DNA from: Myoxocephalus aenaeus
Lineage: Eukaryota > Chordata > Actinopteri > Perciformes > Cottidae
Reading direction: 5' to 3'
DNA: 64,000 nucleotides
Assembly: GCA_038501785.1 (NCBI GenBank)
Contig: JBAMJR010000070.1
Coordinates: 756,501 to 820,500, forward strand
Shown in pieces: positions 10,350 to 23,519 of this stretch. Below the pieces are notes generated by a model, which did not search any database, was not told the DNA's origin, and was given only the letters and a program-made list of their open reading frames with translations. The position numbers and the translations under genes are program-made. Positions within the stretch are counted from its first letter, which is position 1. The number at the start of each line of letters is the position of its first letter.

Positions 10350-13300
10350 TGGCATAATGCAGACAAGATAAAAGGCTGACTGACTCTGTGGGGCAACTGG
10401 ATTTTCATCAAGTACCTCTGAATGTCAAGCTCAGAGTGAAGGGAGGAGAGCATGCCCTGCAAAGACTGATGGGAGAAAAAAGGAGAGAAGAATGAAATAA
10501 AAAGCAAATGGCTCGTACATGCCAGTGGGAGGGCGAGATGGAAAAAGAAATGGTCAGCAAACAAAACAGAGAAACCATGGAAACAAATCAATGTCAACAG
10601 CAAACCAAAGAAAAGTAGAAAGAGATTTTAAAAGAGAACCTCGTTGTAAACGTGTCTTCAACACAATCTTACAGCAGAGTTTTCATTTTATACGTTTATT
10701 TCAGCTTCATGAGGAATGACAGAAATCCTTGAAACCCCACCTCGTAATACTTTCTATTCAATACATGAATTTGCATCATCAATATCACACATTATCCCAT
10801 CATCTCTGTTCTCATCCCTGTGTGATATTTGCTGAGGTATAGTGTGCACGCATTTACTGTACGTGATGCGGCGACCTGACACAGCAGGCAAAACTGCTGA
10901 GCCATCACTCAACAACTCCTGTAATTCCATTAAAATACGCTGAGGATGCAGCACCCACAGATTAAACACATGTGAATAAAAATATGCCCGTATACTGTTA
11001 ATGCATGATCGTGACCTCTTAAAACAGGAGGGTCACATGGAGTTGACGGGTCACCTGAAACCAGACATGTGTTGGGAAATTGAATATGAACACTGAATGA
11101 TTAATGAGCGTATGCATTGCCGCTGAGTCCAAACAGCCCTCCCACACTGCGCTTCTATCTTCTCATATGCTACCGTGTCACCCTTGGGAATGCTGAATCA
11201 TATTGGCTTCCTCAGCCGCAATTAGTAATCATTTTAAACTGGTCTGGCAGTGTAATCCAACATTTTGTGAAATACCAAAGCGGAAGCAGATACACCTGCA
11301 GTTCATCTTTAATTTATATACATGTTTACTTAACATGTTTTATCAGTTTATTGCATAAAAAAACATACTTGGTGAACTAAATGTATACTATAGCCATCAG
11401 ACAAGGCTGGGCTAAAATCCATTTAACTATACCATAACAATATGTGGTATCAATCTACTTATGTGGAACTATTCATTGAAGTCTCACAAGATAAACTAGT
11501 AAATTGAGATGTCACTTTTGAGAACCTTTTCTTTTACTTTTAAGTGCCCTAATTAAAACTGTTGCTTTCCATTTAAAAGAAATCCCAATAATGCGTCTAT
11601 ATAGACACCGTGTGACAGCTGGAGAAGAATTGCACGGGAGAAAAAGATAGTTAAAGAGGAAGCAGTCACATATTAAAGTGCAGGAAATTGCAAATGAGAC
11701 CTTCTGCCTCCCTGTGGAAAGAGGTAATTAAGTTAAACCACTATGCACCAGTCCACACCTGACAAATGAGGTGTCCCCTCCAAAGGTCAACAGTTTAGTC
11801 CAGATGAACTCCTCTGTCTCCCTCTCCCCCTTCCTCTTTCTCATGCATGCACACCGGGATCATTTTACTGACAACGGCTACTTCTGATATTGCCGAAAAG
11901 CCTCGCATTAGAAGCCACTTCCTGTCCTGGCTAACCCCATACCGCTTTAGCATCCAGATGTGAAAACCGCAGGCCAACCGCTGATTACCACCGTAAAAAC
12001 CTGCTTCAACCCGCTCGCACCTACGGGACATTCCACACCAGTGATTTCCCCCGCTTCAGTCAAAACCATGCAGCCTGTGATTCTGCTTTTTCAGCAGCGG
12101 CTCCCTCAGTACGCCACATTTGCTCTGACAGCTATGATGAATGTGAAACCGAGACACTGACATTAGCTCATACACAGGAATATGACAAGTTATAGGGTCG
12201 TGAAAAGAGCCCCTTGAGAAGAAACGCGTGGAGAAAATAGATCTTGGAAGTGTCAGAGAAATCTGAAAATGGCTACGAGAAGGATGGTGGGCTGTCTGTG
12301 AAGTGCTGCAGCCGATGTCAGTCGGTTGTCACCTTTGTCAAATAGTCATCATGATCCGAGTCTGTGAGAGCAGGCCTAGAAAAAACTCAATGCCTCATTC
12401 GAATGCACTGCTTGCAGCAGCTTTATATCAAATGGATGTCAAGTGGAATGTTGACAGGCCGCGATTAAGCAAACAACCATGCTTGTAGAAAAAAACAGAT
12501 ACGAGAAAGTAAGCAGTTTAAATGTGTGCGTGTGTGTGTTTGTGTTTGAAACAGAGGGATACAAAGACAGACTGAGCGTATGCATGAGTGAGTCAGGCCA
12601 TTGTTCCAGAAAATCTGACCCGAACCCAGGACATCCTGAAAACATTCATGCTACAGTGGTCTGACAAACAGTATGCTGTCGTTACCAAGAAAGCTCAGGT
12701 CTGTGCATGTGCATCATGTCTGCGCTGACAAAATAGATGTAATATTCAAATTATTCACGCGCGTTATACAATACTTTGCACTCTCTTCCAACGCCAACAT
12801 TGTTCACTTCAGCGAATCTGCACCTGAGCATGCAGGTACAGTATGGGTGCCTCTCATTTGTACCTGTCTTGAATTGTACAGCGCAATTTGAAACTGAAGG
12901 GACAATCTTGCACAATTTCACCAAGCAGAACAGATTATGTTATATCATGCGGGCCCCCTGTCTTAGCTCCTGACAAACCGCCTGACACACGGAGCCGAGA
13001 CGGGGCGATTAAAGTAAATCACAATTGTTAAGAATAATGGCAGCTCCCACCAGGAGCCTGCTGCGTCATGGAGAAAGCGGCCAGAGCACCATGCACCACA
13101 CCTGCTGCCAGCCCACACAAAGCCCACTGATTGGTGCCTACTTTCTTATATAATCAATACAATTGGGGTTATAATAGCGTTCTCATAACATAGCGTGTCT
13201 TTCACCTAAAAAAAAAGAAAGATTCTCCTGACATCTGTAGATATTTTTTCACCTTTGGGCTCCATCATTTTCATTGACTCCTTCTATATTGTCTTTCTAG

Positions 13301-15097
13301 ACGTGAACAAATACAAACATGAGAGTGGAAGTGGAAGCTACGGCGTTGTGAGCACAGCTTCCCACTTAAGATGCTAATTTGGCACGAGCTTTAGGAAGTG
13401 GAAATTGAGCTAACTGTAATTACCTGGCCTGATCTGTATGGCAAACACATAAAACAGAAGACGGCAGACATTTAAACCCTTACTTAACTTAACTTATCTC
13501 ATTGTGACATGCTATTCTACGTATAGAGCATCGGCTCAATGTGGTCAGCGTCCCATTTGGATGAGATGCTTTGAGAGTTTGTGTCCTTGAGAAATAGTAC
13601 AGTCCTCCCTTTTGCGTGTCACAGTTTTTCCACGGAAATAAAAGTTAGAAAATCCGGCACAAACCTGCAAGAGTTCATTAAAAACAGCCGTGAGTCAGTG
13701 CCACTGCAGTGCTGCTCAACTTTGAATCATAAAGCCCCTGTCAATCAACCAGTCAGCGCTCAGTCCATATGCTGTCTGTGGACAGACCGTCATCCTTTGT
13801 CTCCCCTAGCCTTAATGACATTATACCGAAATCCCCTAGTCATCCATTCCCATTCATTGCTACCACATCCCTCTCGCCCTCCCTCCTCTGATGCATTCCT
13901 CCTCTAATCCCTTCATCCAAATCCCCAGATGACCTTTCAAAAAATGGGCCCGCTTGTTAATTAGTATGTTAAAAGGAGATGATTTTATAGCATCCACAGT
14001 CAAAGCTGACAGTGAAGGTGAAGCCAGAAGTTGTGGCAGTTTGAGCCCTACAATCAGTGTATAATCAAAAGACCATGTCAAAAAATATTTGGGCAGAATA
14101 ATAACCATAGGTATCACCATCCTATCAATAAAATATGATATTGGCAAGTGGAATATAATCAATCAGATCTGCCATTCAGACTGCAAATGAAAGCACAATG
14201 CTGTGTCTGCTGACCCCGCACGGAGAGGAGGCAAGATGATTATCTCTTCCGCCACTGACATTTCCAACAAGTGAGCCACGCCGTCCAATTGATTTCACCC
14301 ACTCACGCATACATGACTTAGTCACGGTTATCACCAGCAGACATCGCCCACTCCTCTGAATGACAGAGGTTACAAAAGTCAACTCTGCGTGACCATCAGA
14401 TATATCGGCCAGTGGGAATTTGTGGAGTAGAAAACTCTCGAGTTGCCACACCAGCTTTAAAAGTCTTTTCAAATCTGAATTCATGAGTCAGCCTCAGCCC
14501 AGCTCAAATGTTTTTTTAACCAAAGACATCACGTTCTAAATCCTCTTAAAAGCATAAACGTAGTATTTACCATGTCAGAGCAACGGCGATATCCTTCCAG
14601 CAGTGACTGAAAACAGGATCATTTCCTCCACTTGTTATTTCAGCCCTTGTAGCGCCTGCTCTGTACAACTGCCCCGTTCTGCTCCCTTCCCTTTCTGATG
14701 TAACTCACAGCGGATGCCCCCGCTTTTTTGTATGTCTGACGTTATGCATTGGTGCACGACTGTGTGCGAGACAGAGTTTTGGAGAGACAGAGACTTTGAG
14801 AATTCGGGCGAGTCTGTGCGAATCACAACGTTCAAACATTTTTTTACTTGCAGGCTATTCCAGCAGACTATTAGTAGAAAATAGGATCCCCGAAACAGCT
14901 TTAACACAACATAAAGTTTCCATTCAGGGCAACAACAAAAATCCACATGTCCAATCTCGGCTTCCATGTCACTGCCCAGTGGCTGTGGCTGAAGACAGAG
15001 AAATGACACTGGTGTCCAGAGAAGATAAGACCCTGCTCTACCTTCAGGAATCCTTAGAGCCTATGCAAGAAATACTCAGCAGGCCCTCTCCCTATAG

Positions 15098-15219
<122 letters not shown>

Positions 15220-15598
15220 GAATGCATGAACACATGCTCACACATTCAAATACCAATGCGAAGGAAGAGCAATTTGTGTTGCTAGACTTCACTTTTTCGT
15301 CGACAAGGTGCTATGTCGGAGTTTTAAACCACGCATTCAAGTCAAGCCCCTGCATCAAACGACAGGTCCAGACTTACCAAGACAGATCATTTACTCGTCT
15401 TGCATGCAACGATTTGCACACACCCACCAGAGTATTAAGTCTTCTCGCTCACCGTCTCTCTCTAACCAAATAAATAGATGCCAACTATTTGCCAACGGGA
15501 CTGCACAACCATGATCTGTCAAGACTTGTTCTTTAAAATCACTTCATCAAGAGCAAAACATATTTAACCTTGGAACACTTAGATTATCCCAGAATAAC

Positions 15599-15619
15599 CA
15601 CACACACACACACACACAC
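15599..15619. repeat. (CA)n microsatellite
   Basis: Short CA run of about 20 bp. Confidence 0.95.
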
Positions 15620-18163
15620 TCGCACAGGATCCCTGCATAATGAAACACAAAGAGCACCCATCCACATATGCACAGTGGACAGAGCCAAGCTCATATTTCG
15701 GATGGCCCATTTATATGACACGTCCTCACATGAACCTAGTCCGTCTCCAGAGAGCGTCTCTCCTGAAAGAAATCACCTTCCAGGTCTAATTTGAGCCTCT
15801 CTGGAAGTGTATCTGAGAATGTGTGGATGTGTGTGTGGCTCCGAGCCTGTGGTCACCAAAACAAAGACGGCTTTCTTCTCTGCCGAGAAACCGGAGTCCT
15901 GCATCCTCTACATCATGTTGCACACACAGAGACGCACATATAATCTACTGGGATCAAAGGGGCTTTATTCTAGTACTGCCGAAGCTAAAGCTTTTTGCAC
16001 CTTTATTCCATAACAATGTATTTTGGAGTCTTGGCTGGTTTTAAATCACAGTATTTTGTCAAGTGTCAAGTCTCCTCTTTTGTCCCATAAAACCAGCCCT
16101 GATAATGGCTTTGCTATTCATGCCTAATTAACAAGTCAGCAAAGACAACATGCGCTCCTCCACTGAGATTTATTATACCCGCTCCCCCAGAGGAGAGTGT
16201 GCAGAAAAAGAGTCAGATAATAAGGAGTAAACTGAAGTTTTCATTTAACCTGATAGAACTGCATTTCAATGTTTCTGAATTTCCTGAAAAAAGTGATCAG
16301 TTTATTTTATACTTGAAAGTTAAATACTGACTATTTTTAAGTGCGTATCTGTCATGCTTATTTTGTATAACTATCTATTGTTTATTTCCTCTCGTTGACT
16401 GGTAGTAACATGACCTGTTTTTGACCTCTGACAGACACAATGAGAAACATTGCTCACACAGAGTCGCACACACACAATTCTGAGCTCTTTGTTCTGGATG
16501 ACTCAGTGATGCGATAAGTCATGAAAACTCAACTGTTAATAAACAACAGCACGCACTGATGCTTATCGTGTTATATCTTCTCTACGCTGAGCTGACCCGA
16601 CTTGCTTTTTTTAGCTTCCACGTTCACACCATCTGCAAAGTGTGAAGCAGCAAACTAAACCAACAGGACCTGTATACGTAAAAAACATGAGCCATAGTTG
16701 AGGAAGATTATGGTGTCAACCCGAGATGGAGGTGCTATGATTAATTGCAGCACATGCTTCACTTCTGTCAAGTAATCTAATTTATTACTGATTCCATTTG
16801 CTGCTGATGCCTGAATATATATACTTTCCCACCGTATACTTACACCTATTCCAGGTGTGGCCAGTCGTCTATGTCATCTTGTTTAGTAAAATATAAACCT
16901 CCCTCTCGTTCTATCTGCTGAAGATTTGTTTGAAACGTTTAGAAAAGCAAGTCTGACTTTGAGCCAAGTTGCCGCCATGCTTTGCTCTGCCCCATAACCA
17001 CACTGCGCCCCTTTGTCTCCACTGAGAAGGGCCAACTGGAAGTAAAGCACAGGAGATCAAAATAAGGTTTGAGCCAGATGCTTGGAGCCGGTCCTGTCAG
17101 TGGTGAACTCATCCCGATGTGCCTCTGTGTCTGATTTGCCTTTTGAAGTTAGGCTCATACCTTTGGCCCAAGGTGGAGTCCAGATGTCAGGCTGCATGCA
17201 AAGGTAGCAACAGATAGAGAAAACAAGGAGAACCCCCCTCCTGTTTGCCCCCATTTGGTTCTGGGGATCATACAACTTGGAATATTTTTGTCAATATATA
17301 CACATATGAACACATGTGCCAGTGAGGGCGATCCACCAAAATGAAAGATGTTCTGCAACACAAATACATAGATCTGACTTGACAACAACAGTGAACACAA
17401 CAGCATGTGCGTCATATCATCCTGACTGTTGACAGCACATTTTGTCCATTAGCTGAGCGAATCAGCAAAGTAAATGAGTTCCTCAATCGAGTCTAATGAC
17501 TGGCATCATCTTGCTGAACAAACAAAGAATAGAAAAGATGCCGACATGCCTGAAGCCGAGGGCCTCCTTCAAGTACAAAACAAACATAAAAGACCAACCA
17601 AACAGGTAACTACTGGGAAGGATGTGACATTTGAGGGTGGAGAGCTTGCAGGCTATTCAGTAACTGACAATTAAATTCATCTCATGTTATCAGAGGCAAT
17701 ATAATACAAAATTAAAGCGTTGGATGTGTTTTTTTCTGCCGGTGTGGCGCTGCATAGTGACAGCCAGGGTGATGCAAATAAGTCAAGGAATGTTCCTCAG
17801 GCTGCAACTACTGTATTGATAAACGGCCTTAATTGCACCCAAAGGAATGTAATGGTTTAAAGAGGTCCCAGACGTTTCACCTCCATTCTCAGCAAATCTG
17901 TCAAGAAAACCTGAACATGTTAGGATCCTCCATACCGCCACCCGCCTGTTAAACCAGAGGAGCAACAATATGTCCAAAGACAACTCTGACTTCTGTTGTT
18001 AAGAAGAGCTGCAGCACAGCACACGGAAAAGAGCTCAGACCTGATTAGCTGGTCTGATTAACACACCGGCGTTGCGTTTCTGTGCAAAATTCTGTCTGGC
18101 TTGACTCATTATCAGCAGTGATCAGAGGTAGGTCCATCAGGGCCTTCTGTCAGAGCGGCTTAA

Positions 18164-18187
18164 CCCCCTCCCTCCCTCCCCCTCCCC
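18164..18187 (-). other. G-quadruplex-type tract
   Basis: The plus strand reads CCCCCTCCCTCCCTCCCCCT then CCCC. The minus strand, which is the sense strand of kiaa1217, therefore carries at least four runs of three or more G separated by single A bases. This fits the standard intramolecular quadruplex pattern. Confidence 0.7.
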
Positions 18188-19342
18188 ACGACACTCAGGA
18201 TTAGACACAGCCTTGGCGCCGCTCCACGGACCACTTGTCCTCTCAGTTGGGGTGCTGCACCCCCCAAAAATCCCAACCCCCCCGCCACATAGCCCCTATT
18301 AACTGGCAGGTCAACGCATGCCCGTCATTAACCTCGTGGTTCTTGTTTGTGTTACTCGCAGTAGCGTTCAAACTGTCACTGCGTGCCGAGGTGGCAGATG
18401 CTATTAAAAACAGTGCAGCTCCTGTTCCTGATGGTCAGTGGAGGAGGTTTGATGATGATTAAAAGCAGATGTTTTGCTGCAGACCTGCTGCACACAGTGT
18501 CTGGTTGTGTGATTTCAGACACAAGGTGCAATACAGGCTGCGACAAAGAGGTCTTTTGTGAAAATATCACATGGGTAAAAATAATCTGCACGTGTGCTTA
18601 CCAGATCATCCCTGTCAACTCTTGTGATACTGCATGAATACTGTGCCAAGAGTGGAAGACAAAGAATGCTTATTTTTCTTTGTGCAGTTTAGTCAAAAAC
18701 AACCCTCCCAAAACTCCCTCCCTATTCTTTGATCAGATCTCTCCCAGGGAGGTAATGCATGCTCGGAGCCAGTGTTATCTAGCCGACCTTGGTTCTAGGG
18801 AGCAAGAGTGTAGCAGCGCCAAGAGCCCACAGAGTGTGTGTGTATGTGGGGGTCCGGCAAAATGTTGCAGACTCAGAGGGAGAGTTTACAGTAAACTTAC
18901 TGTGTATAATGACAAATGAGCAGTATTTATGTGGCTCTTTTTTCAACATGAATTGGTGGGACGGATCTTGTGCACCTTACTGGGGTTGTTACTAACTGCA
19001 GCATCAGGGATCTCTTCTGATGTGAACCTTGTCCAAGGCTTCTTCTAATTTCTTGTTCCCAATAAAAGTTCCCCCTCTTTTTTTCAACGTAAACAATATT
19101 ATTATTATCATCCCCTCTACCTTTTAAATTGCGTAATGTAAAAAAGCTATCGGGCTAACATCAAAGATGTTACCACGATACAATGCTGCCACACTACGTT
19201 GCCAGCAATAACCAACAAATGGGGTATTACAAGACAATTACCTACAAAAGATCATGTGTGAATGAAGAGGGAAACAATACCTTGCAAAAATGCCCACTTC
19301 CACAAATGTTATATTTGTAAAAATATGTATTTTGTAATTGAA

Positions 19343-19382
19343 TAAAGCACATTTGTATTTATTAAATGCACAATGTGCTTTA
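19343..19382. repeat. Perfect 11-bp inverted repeat
   Basis: TAAAGCACATT (19343-19353) and AATGTGCTTTA (19372-19382) pair exactly around an 18-base AT-rich loop. Confidence 0.85.
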
Positions 19383-20060
19383 AATTTCGAGGGCTTGCAT
19401 GGCATCTTGGCTTTTTAGTACACAGAGACAGCCGCTCTCAACATGTTCAACATGTGTGCCATCATTTCAATGCCAAACAACCCAAAACTGGTTTTCAAAA
19501 AAAGTGAATAAACAGAAATAAAACCACATTTCAAGCACAACATTCTTCAACATTGTGATAAATTGAAAAATGGTCTCACCCTAAGCCAGAAATAAAAACA
19601 TCTTTAGTCGGAAATTCATCTTTGAAAATCGAAAACAAATTTACTGGCACCAGAAGCAATCTGATTCTCGTATTGTTCAGTTCAGATTGGTGCATAGAAA
19701 TACCTGACATCACCTTTCTTCAACACGGCACACTTACAAACACCGAATCAAATACTGTCGCTACACCGTTCGCAACAATTGCACTGGGAAGACAGAGCAA
19801 CCTATTTTGACTCACGCTGCTACTGTATCTGTGCTCTCATCAGCCAATGGATTATCACAGTTTGGGGGTGACAGACCTGTCTGTCTGTCTGCCTGTCTGT
19901 CTGGTGCCCACAGCTGTACATGTAGACAAACCAGGGGCCTCGCAAGTCACAGCTCATCACACACATACACTGACACACAGGCGGAAGAAGGGAATTTCTG
20001 TGTGTGGGTCTGTGATCGGTCAAGCAGCTCAGTTTGTGCTCGTCAAAGCCCCTGAGCACA

Positions 20061-20083
20061 GAGAGAGAGAGAGAGAGAGAGAG
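20061..20083. repeat. (GA)n microsatellite
   Basis: Pure GA run of about 22 bp. Confidence 0.95.
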
Positions 20084-20266
20084 GGGCGACAGGATGGGTG
20101 GCGGTCAGGCCAGTGGGATATTATCTCAGCTCCCTTGGGTGGGATCCAGGTCTTTGCTGGCCTGATGAGAGGAGGAGGAAATTAAACCACTCGCTTTTGT
20201 AGCAGGTTTAAAGATCACAGAAGGATGTGAGGGAAGAATTGAGGGGTACTTTATATAAGGCTGGGT

Positions 20267-20268
<2 letters not shown>

Positions 20269-20301
<33 letters not shown>

Positions 20302-20315
20302 TGTGTGTGTGTGTG
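20269..20315. repeat. (GT)n microsatellite
   Basis: GT run with one CT interruption. Confidence 0.95.
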
Positions 20316-21491
20316 CAGTCATGCTGGGAGGAGTGGGGTCCACTTTTCAGACTGAAGCGATATCATCTTCCCAACCTCTGCTTGACCTTGATAAATCCCC
20401 GCCTTTGTAACTCAAGCCTCCGGAGACAATTCTTTCTCACCTCTGAAGCATGCATTGTTGCCACTGATGTTGTCTTTCCTGTATGGTCGGCACTTTTATG
20501 TCTGCGTGAGAACCTCCGTGCTGCTCTGCCCATCAGCCACTTGACTTGTTTACTTTATGCTTTTCCTCAAGGCAGAATGAGTAATGACTCCTCCCCGGGA
20601 CATTAAATGACAAACGCTTCAGTAAACATGTCATTTTTGTTTTGTTTGATTTCATTTTCTGTCGTTAATATTAGAAGTGAACGATTGCATTCATATTGAC
20701 ATCCCGAATTAGATTACGTCAAATACGGTCTTCAATCATCTTTTTCTTCATTTAGCAGCGCTGCGTTCATTTGCCAGAAATTCATGTTCAAACCAGTCTG
20801 CTTTCTGACAGCAGCTTGTATTTTCTTCCCTGACATGATGAACTCAAGAGCTATCACCACTCAACTCTCACTCCCAACAGCTGAATAACATACAAGTAGT
20901 TTTATCCCAAAATCAATTTTAAAATGAACATGTCATTCAAAATCAGCATATCAGCCCCAACAAGTCATGTTATCGCCCGTTCTTATTTAAGTGATTCAGC
21001 AGCCGAGGGAGGAACTTTTTCAAGTTTTGAAATAACCCAAATTGGATTTACATTTTTTTTTTACAGCAACTCAACTATTACGAAAGAACTGTCAGATGAG
21101 TTAACCCCTTGCTTATAAGACCAGTATGTTCCAAACTAAATTACCTATGACCCCGGAATAACCCCAAACATAATTTCCTATACAAGCTCATTAGGGCTGT
21201 CAAAATTGCTAAAAAATGACGTTCGAATATTCCTTTTAAAAAAAACACATATATTCGAATATATTCGAATATATGTGTATAGGTGTTCACTTCCTAACTC
21301 TAGCTTACATAGTGTAGCGACCCTGGGTCAGGAAAGCTACGAGACGTTAGATGGCTTATAGTGTGTTTATTAAGGGAACATAGAACAGTCTATGGGGCCG
21401 CAGCCTACGCCAACACAACAGCAAAACCCTGTGAAAGCCTCAACCAGCTTCACGTCTGCTCCGGGTCATAGACTCTGCCCCGAACGACTCG

Positions 21492-21508
21492 TCACACTCA
21501 CACTCACA

Positions 21509-21558
<50 letters not shown>
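21492..21558. repeat. (CA)n microsatellite inside the hAT element
   Basis: Starts as CACACT units and becomes a pure CA run from 21511. It lies in the left arm of the outer transposon. Confidence 0.95.
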
Positions 21559-21560
<2 letters not shown>

Positions 21561-21884
21561 AGGACACTTCATCGCGGCCGCGGCGGGGGTTGCCAGATTC
21601 ACGATAATTATCCTTCGAAATTTTATTTTTTTATTTTTTTACATTCACTGTAAAACCTACCAGCTCATCTTAATAAAAGAAGTAAGCTAACCCAACTTAA
21701 ATGGCATAGAAAGTTGTAGTTACTTGAGTGATACACTAACATGAACTCATAAGTGAACTGCAGTCATAATGACTCAGTCATTTTGAGTTTGATCAACTTC
21801 TGGTAGACTTTCAAGTTATGTGTATCAATTCCAATGAGTTGTATTAACTCATTTGATCTAAATTGATTTTATAGACAGTGGATG

Positions 21885-22395
21885 TGTTCGAAAACTTAGC
21901 TGATCCTTGATCTGTCGTTAAGACAGGTGTTTGTAAATGTACATTTTTCTGCGTTTTTTCGCATAGTTTTTTCAAAAGTTACCGAGAAATATACACTGTA
22001 CTATCCGATAACACCGTTATTGTAACTAGCAGACCGGAAGGGTCTGTCTCTTCCTGCGACGGAGTTTCTGCTTGTTGTGAAGTGGGCGAGTCTACCCAGC
22101 ATGCAGTTCGGCACAATTATTACAATTATTAGTGTTACAAATAGTTTGTGTCACAAACTGTTGTGTCGTGGTGTTTTACCCTGTTAAAGAGCGTTAGTTG
22201 TGGGTTATTGATTGTTGTTATAAAGTTTTAACCATGACTAAAGTTACAACCATGACTAAAGTTACAACCATGACACATAAGTAGCTCCGACCGCTGTGCC
22301 CTCAGTGGTGAAAAAATAAAGGTCGTTATGGCTATGCGGTATATGAAAAATTCATACCGGTTTCAAATTGAACCGTATACCGCACAGCCCTATGT
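21885..22395. mobile_element. Probable third insertion or fragment inside the nested array
   Basis: Between the two ACTCAA-rich arms of the 21646-22691 element lies unrelated sequence. It ends in ACCGTATACCGCACAGCCC (to about 22391), whose reverse complement resembles GGCTATGCGGTATA at about 22330. This looks like the terminal part of another hAT-type element with GGGCTGTGCGGTATA ends. It includes a tandem 18-bp repeat at 22231-22266. The limits are approximate. Confidence 0.4.
22231..22275 (+). repeat. 18-bp tandem repeat, 2.5 copies
   Basis: The unit ACCATGACTAAAGTTACA occurs twice in perfect tandem (22231-22248 and 22249-22266), followed by a half copy. It lies within the innermost part of the nested transposon array. 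Confidence 0.9.
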
Positions 22396-23519
22396 GTAAT
22401 GTTCTGGTCAAGTAATCATATTGGTTCAAATAAATTCATTCCATCTGAGTTCATACAAAAATTACAAATAAGTTTAAATAATAAATATGTTTTAAGTTCA
22501 ATACAAAGAATGGAGTTAGTACTAGTCATTTGTTTACTTAAGTATACCTAACAATAAGTACTTGAGTTAAGAGTACTCCATTTAAGCATTTTTTTCCACT
22601 AAAAGGATTTGAGTTATTTAACTTAAATGGTTCAAGGCAATCGGTTTCCTTAAACTATTTGAGTTGACTTTACTCATCAGGTTTTACAGTGTTCGAATAT
22701 TAATTTTCACATTCGAAATTCTGTTTTCAACAAGTATTCGAATATATATTCGAATTTCGATTATTCGTTGACAGCCCTGAAGCTCATACATCAACAAAAG
22801 AAAATAGTCCTCCTCTTGCTGCTTCTTATTGCATGCACTGAACAAATCCACCAACCCTGGACACATCGAAGGTAATATGGAAACAAATTGCCAGGAAATC
22901 TGTCAATACAATAATACATTCAATGCATGCCAAGAATAAGAAATCCAATAAGAACCAAAACGTTATATTGAAGAGAAGCCATGGCAGTATCCACTACAGG
23001 TTTCATTTAGATTATGAAAGTCTTTATAAAAACTCAATTGACACTAAAACACATTTAAAGAAATATGAAATTACTAAATCTCAGACTTATTATTATTGTT
23101 ATTGTACCACATGCCAAACATAACGTCATTGCAAAACATCTATTCGTAATATCAGTAACCAACCGCGTACAATCTGTAATAAATGCCTATTATCTCCATA
23201 ATCGTTATCTTGCGAGATATGGCACGTTGTTAACCCGTAACTTCCGTTCACAGTCGATCATTTGCTCAGCAATTACTGCTGTATATGTTCGTGCCATCTC
23301 GTTCGGGTTACGGGGAGCTGCTGCAGGTATCTGTGATTCTACTTTCAGGGTGAATTACTGCCGACCACCTCACGGCGTCCATCGAACTAAACATCGGTGA
23401 CGTGAAGGGATCAGTTGCGGTTGAAGACTTTTCCGTCCGTTTTTTTCTTCTTTTTCTTCTCTCTCCTAATAAAACTCGTGCGTCCTAATAAAAGTGTTGC
23501 TATTGCTTCTTAGTGAAGT

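Larger units (their letters stand above)
21646..22691. mobile_element. Second DNA transposon nested inside the hAT element
   Basis: It has a perfect 13-bp terminal inverted repeat, CACTGTAAAACCT at 21646 and AGGTTTTACAGTG ending at 22691. Both arms are rich in ACTCAA/TTGAGT-like motifs, typical of a common fish family of CACTGTAAAA elements. The target duplication is unclear (at most TT on each side). No coding capacity is visible. It interrupts the TTCGAAT-rich outer element and is therefore younger. Confidence 0.75.
21192..22779. mobile_element. Non-autonomous hAT-type transposon, with other insertions inside
   Basis: The element runs from TAGGGCTGTCAA to TTGACAGCCCTG, near-perfect terminal inverted repeats. 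It is flanked on both sides by the same 8-bp sequence AAGCTCAT (21184-21191 and 22780-22787). CAGGG-type ends plus an 8-bp target duplication are the hallmark of hAT elements. Repeated TTCGAATAT motifs lie just inside both ends, as expected for subterminal transposase-binding sites. No transposase frame was seen, so it would have been moved in trans. Its interior is interrupted by a CA microsatellite and by a second transposon (21646-22691). Confidence 0.85.
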
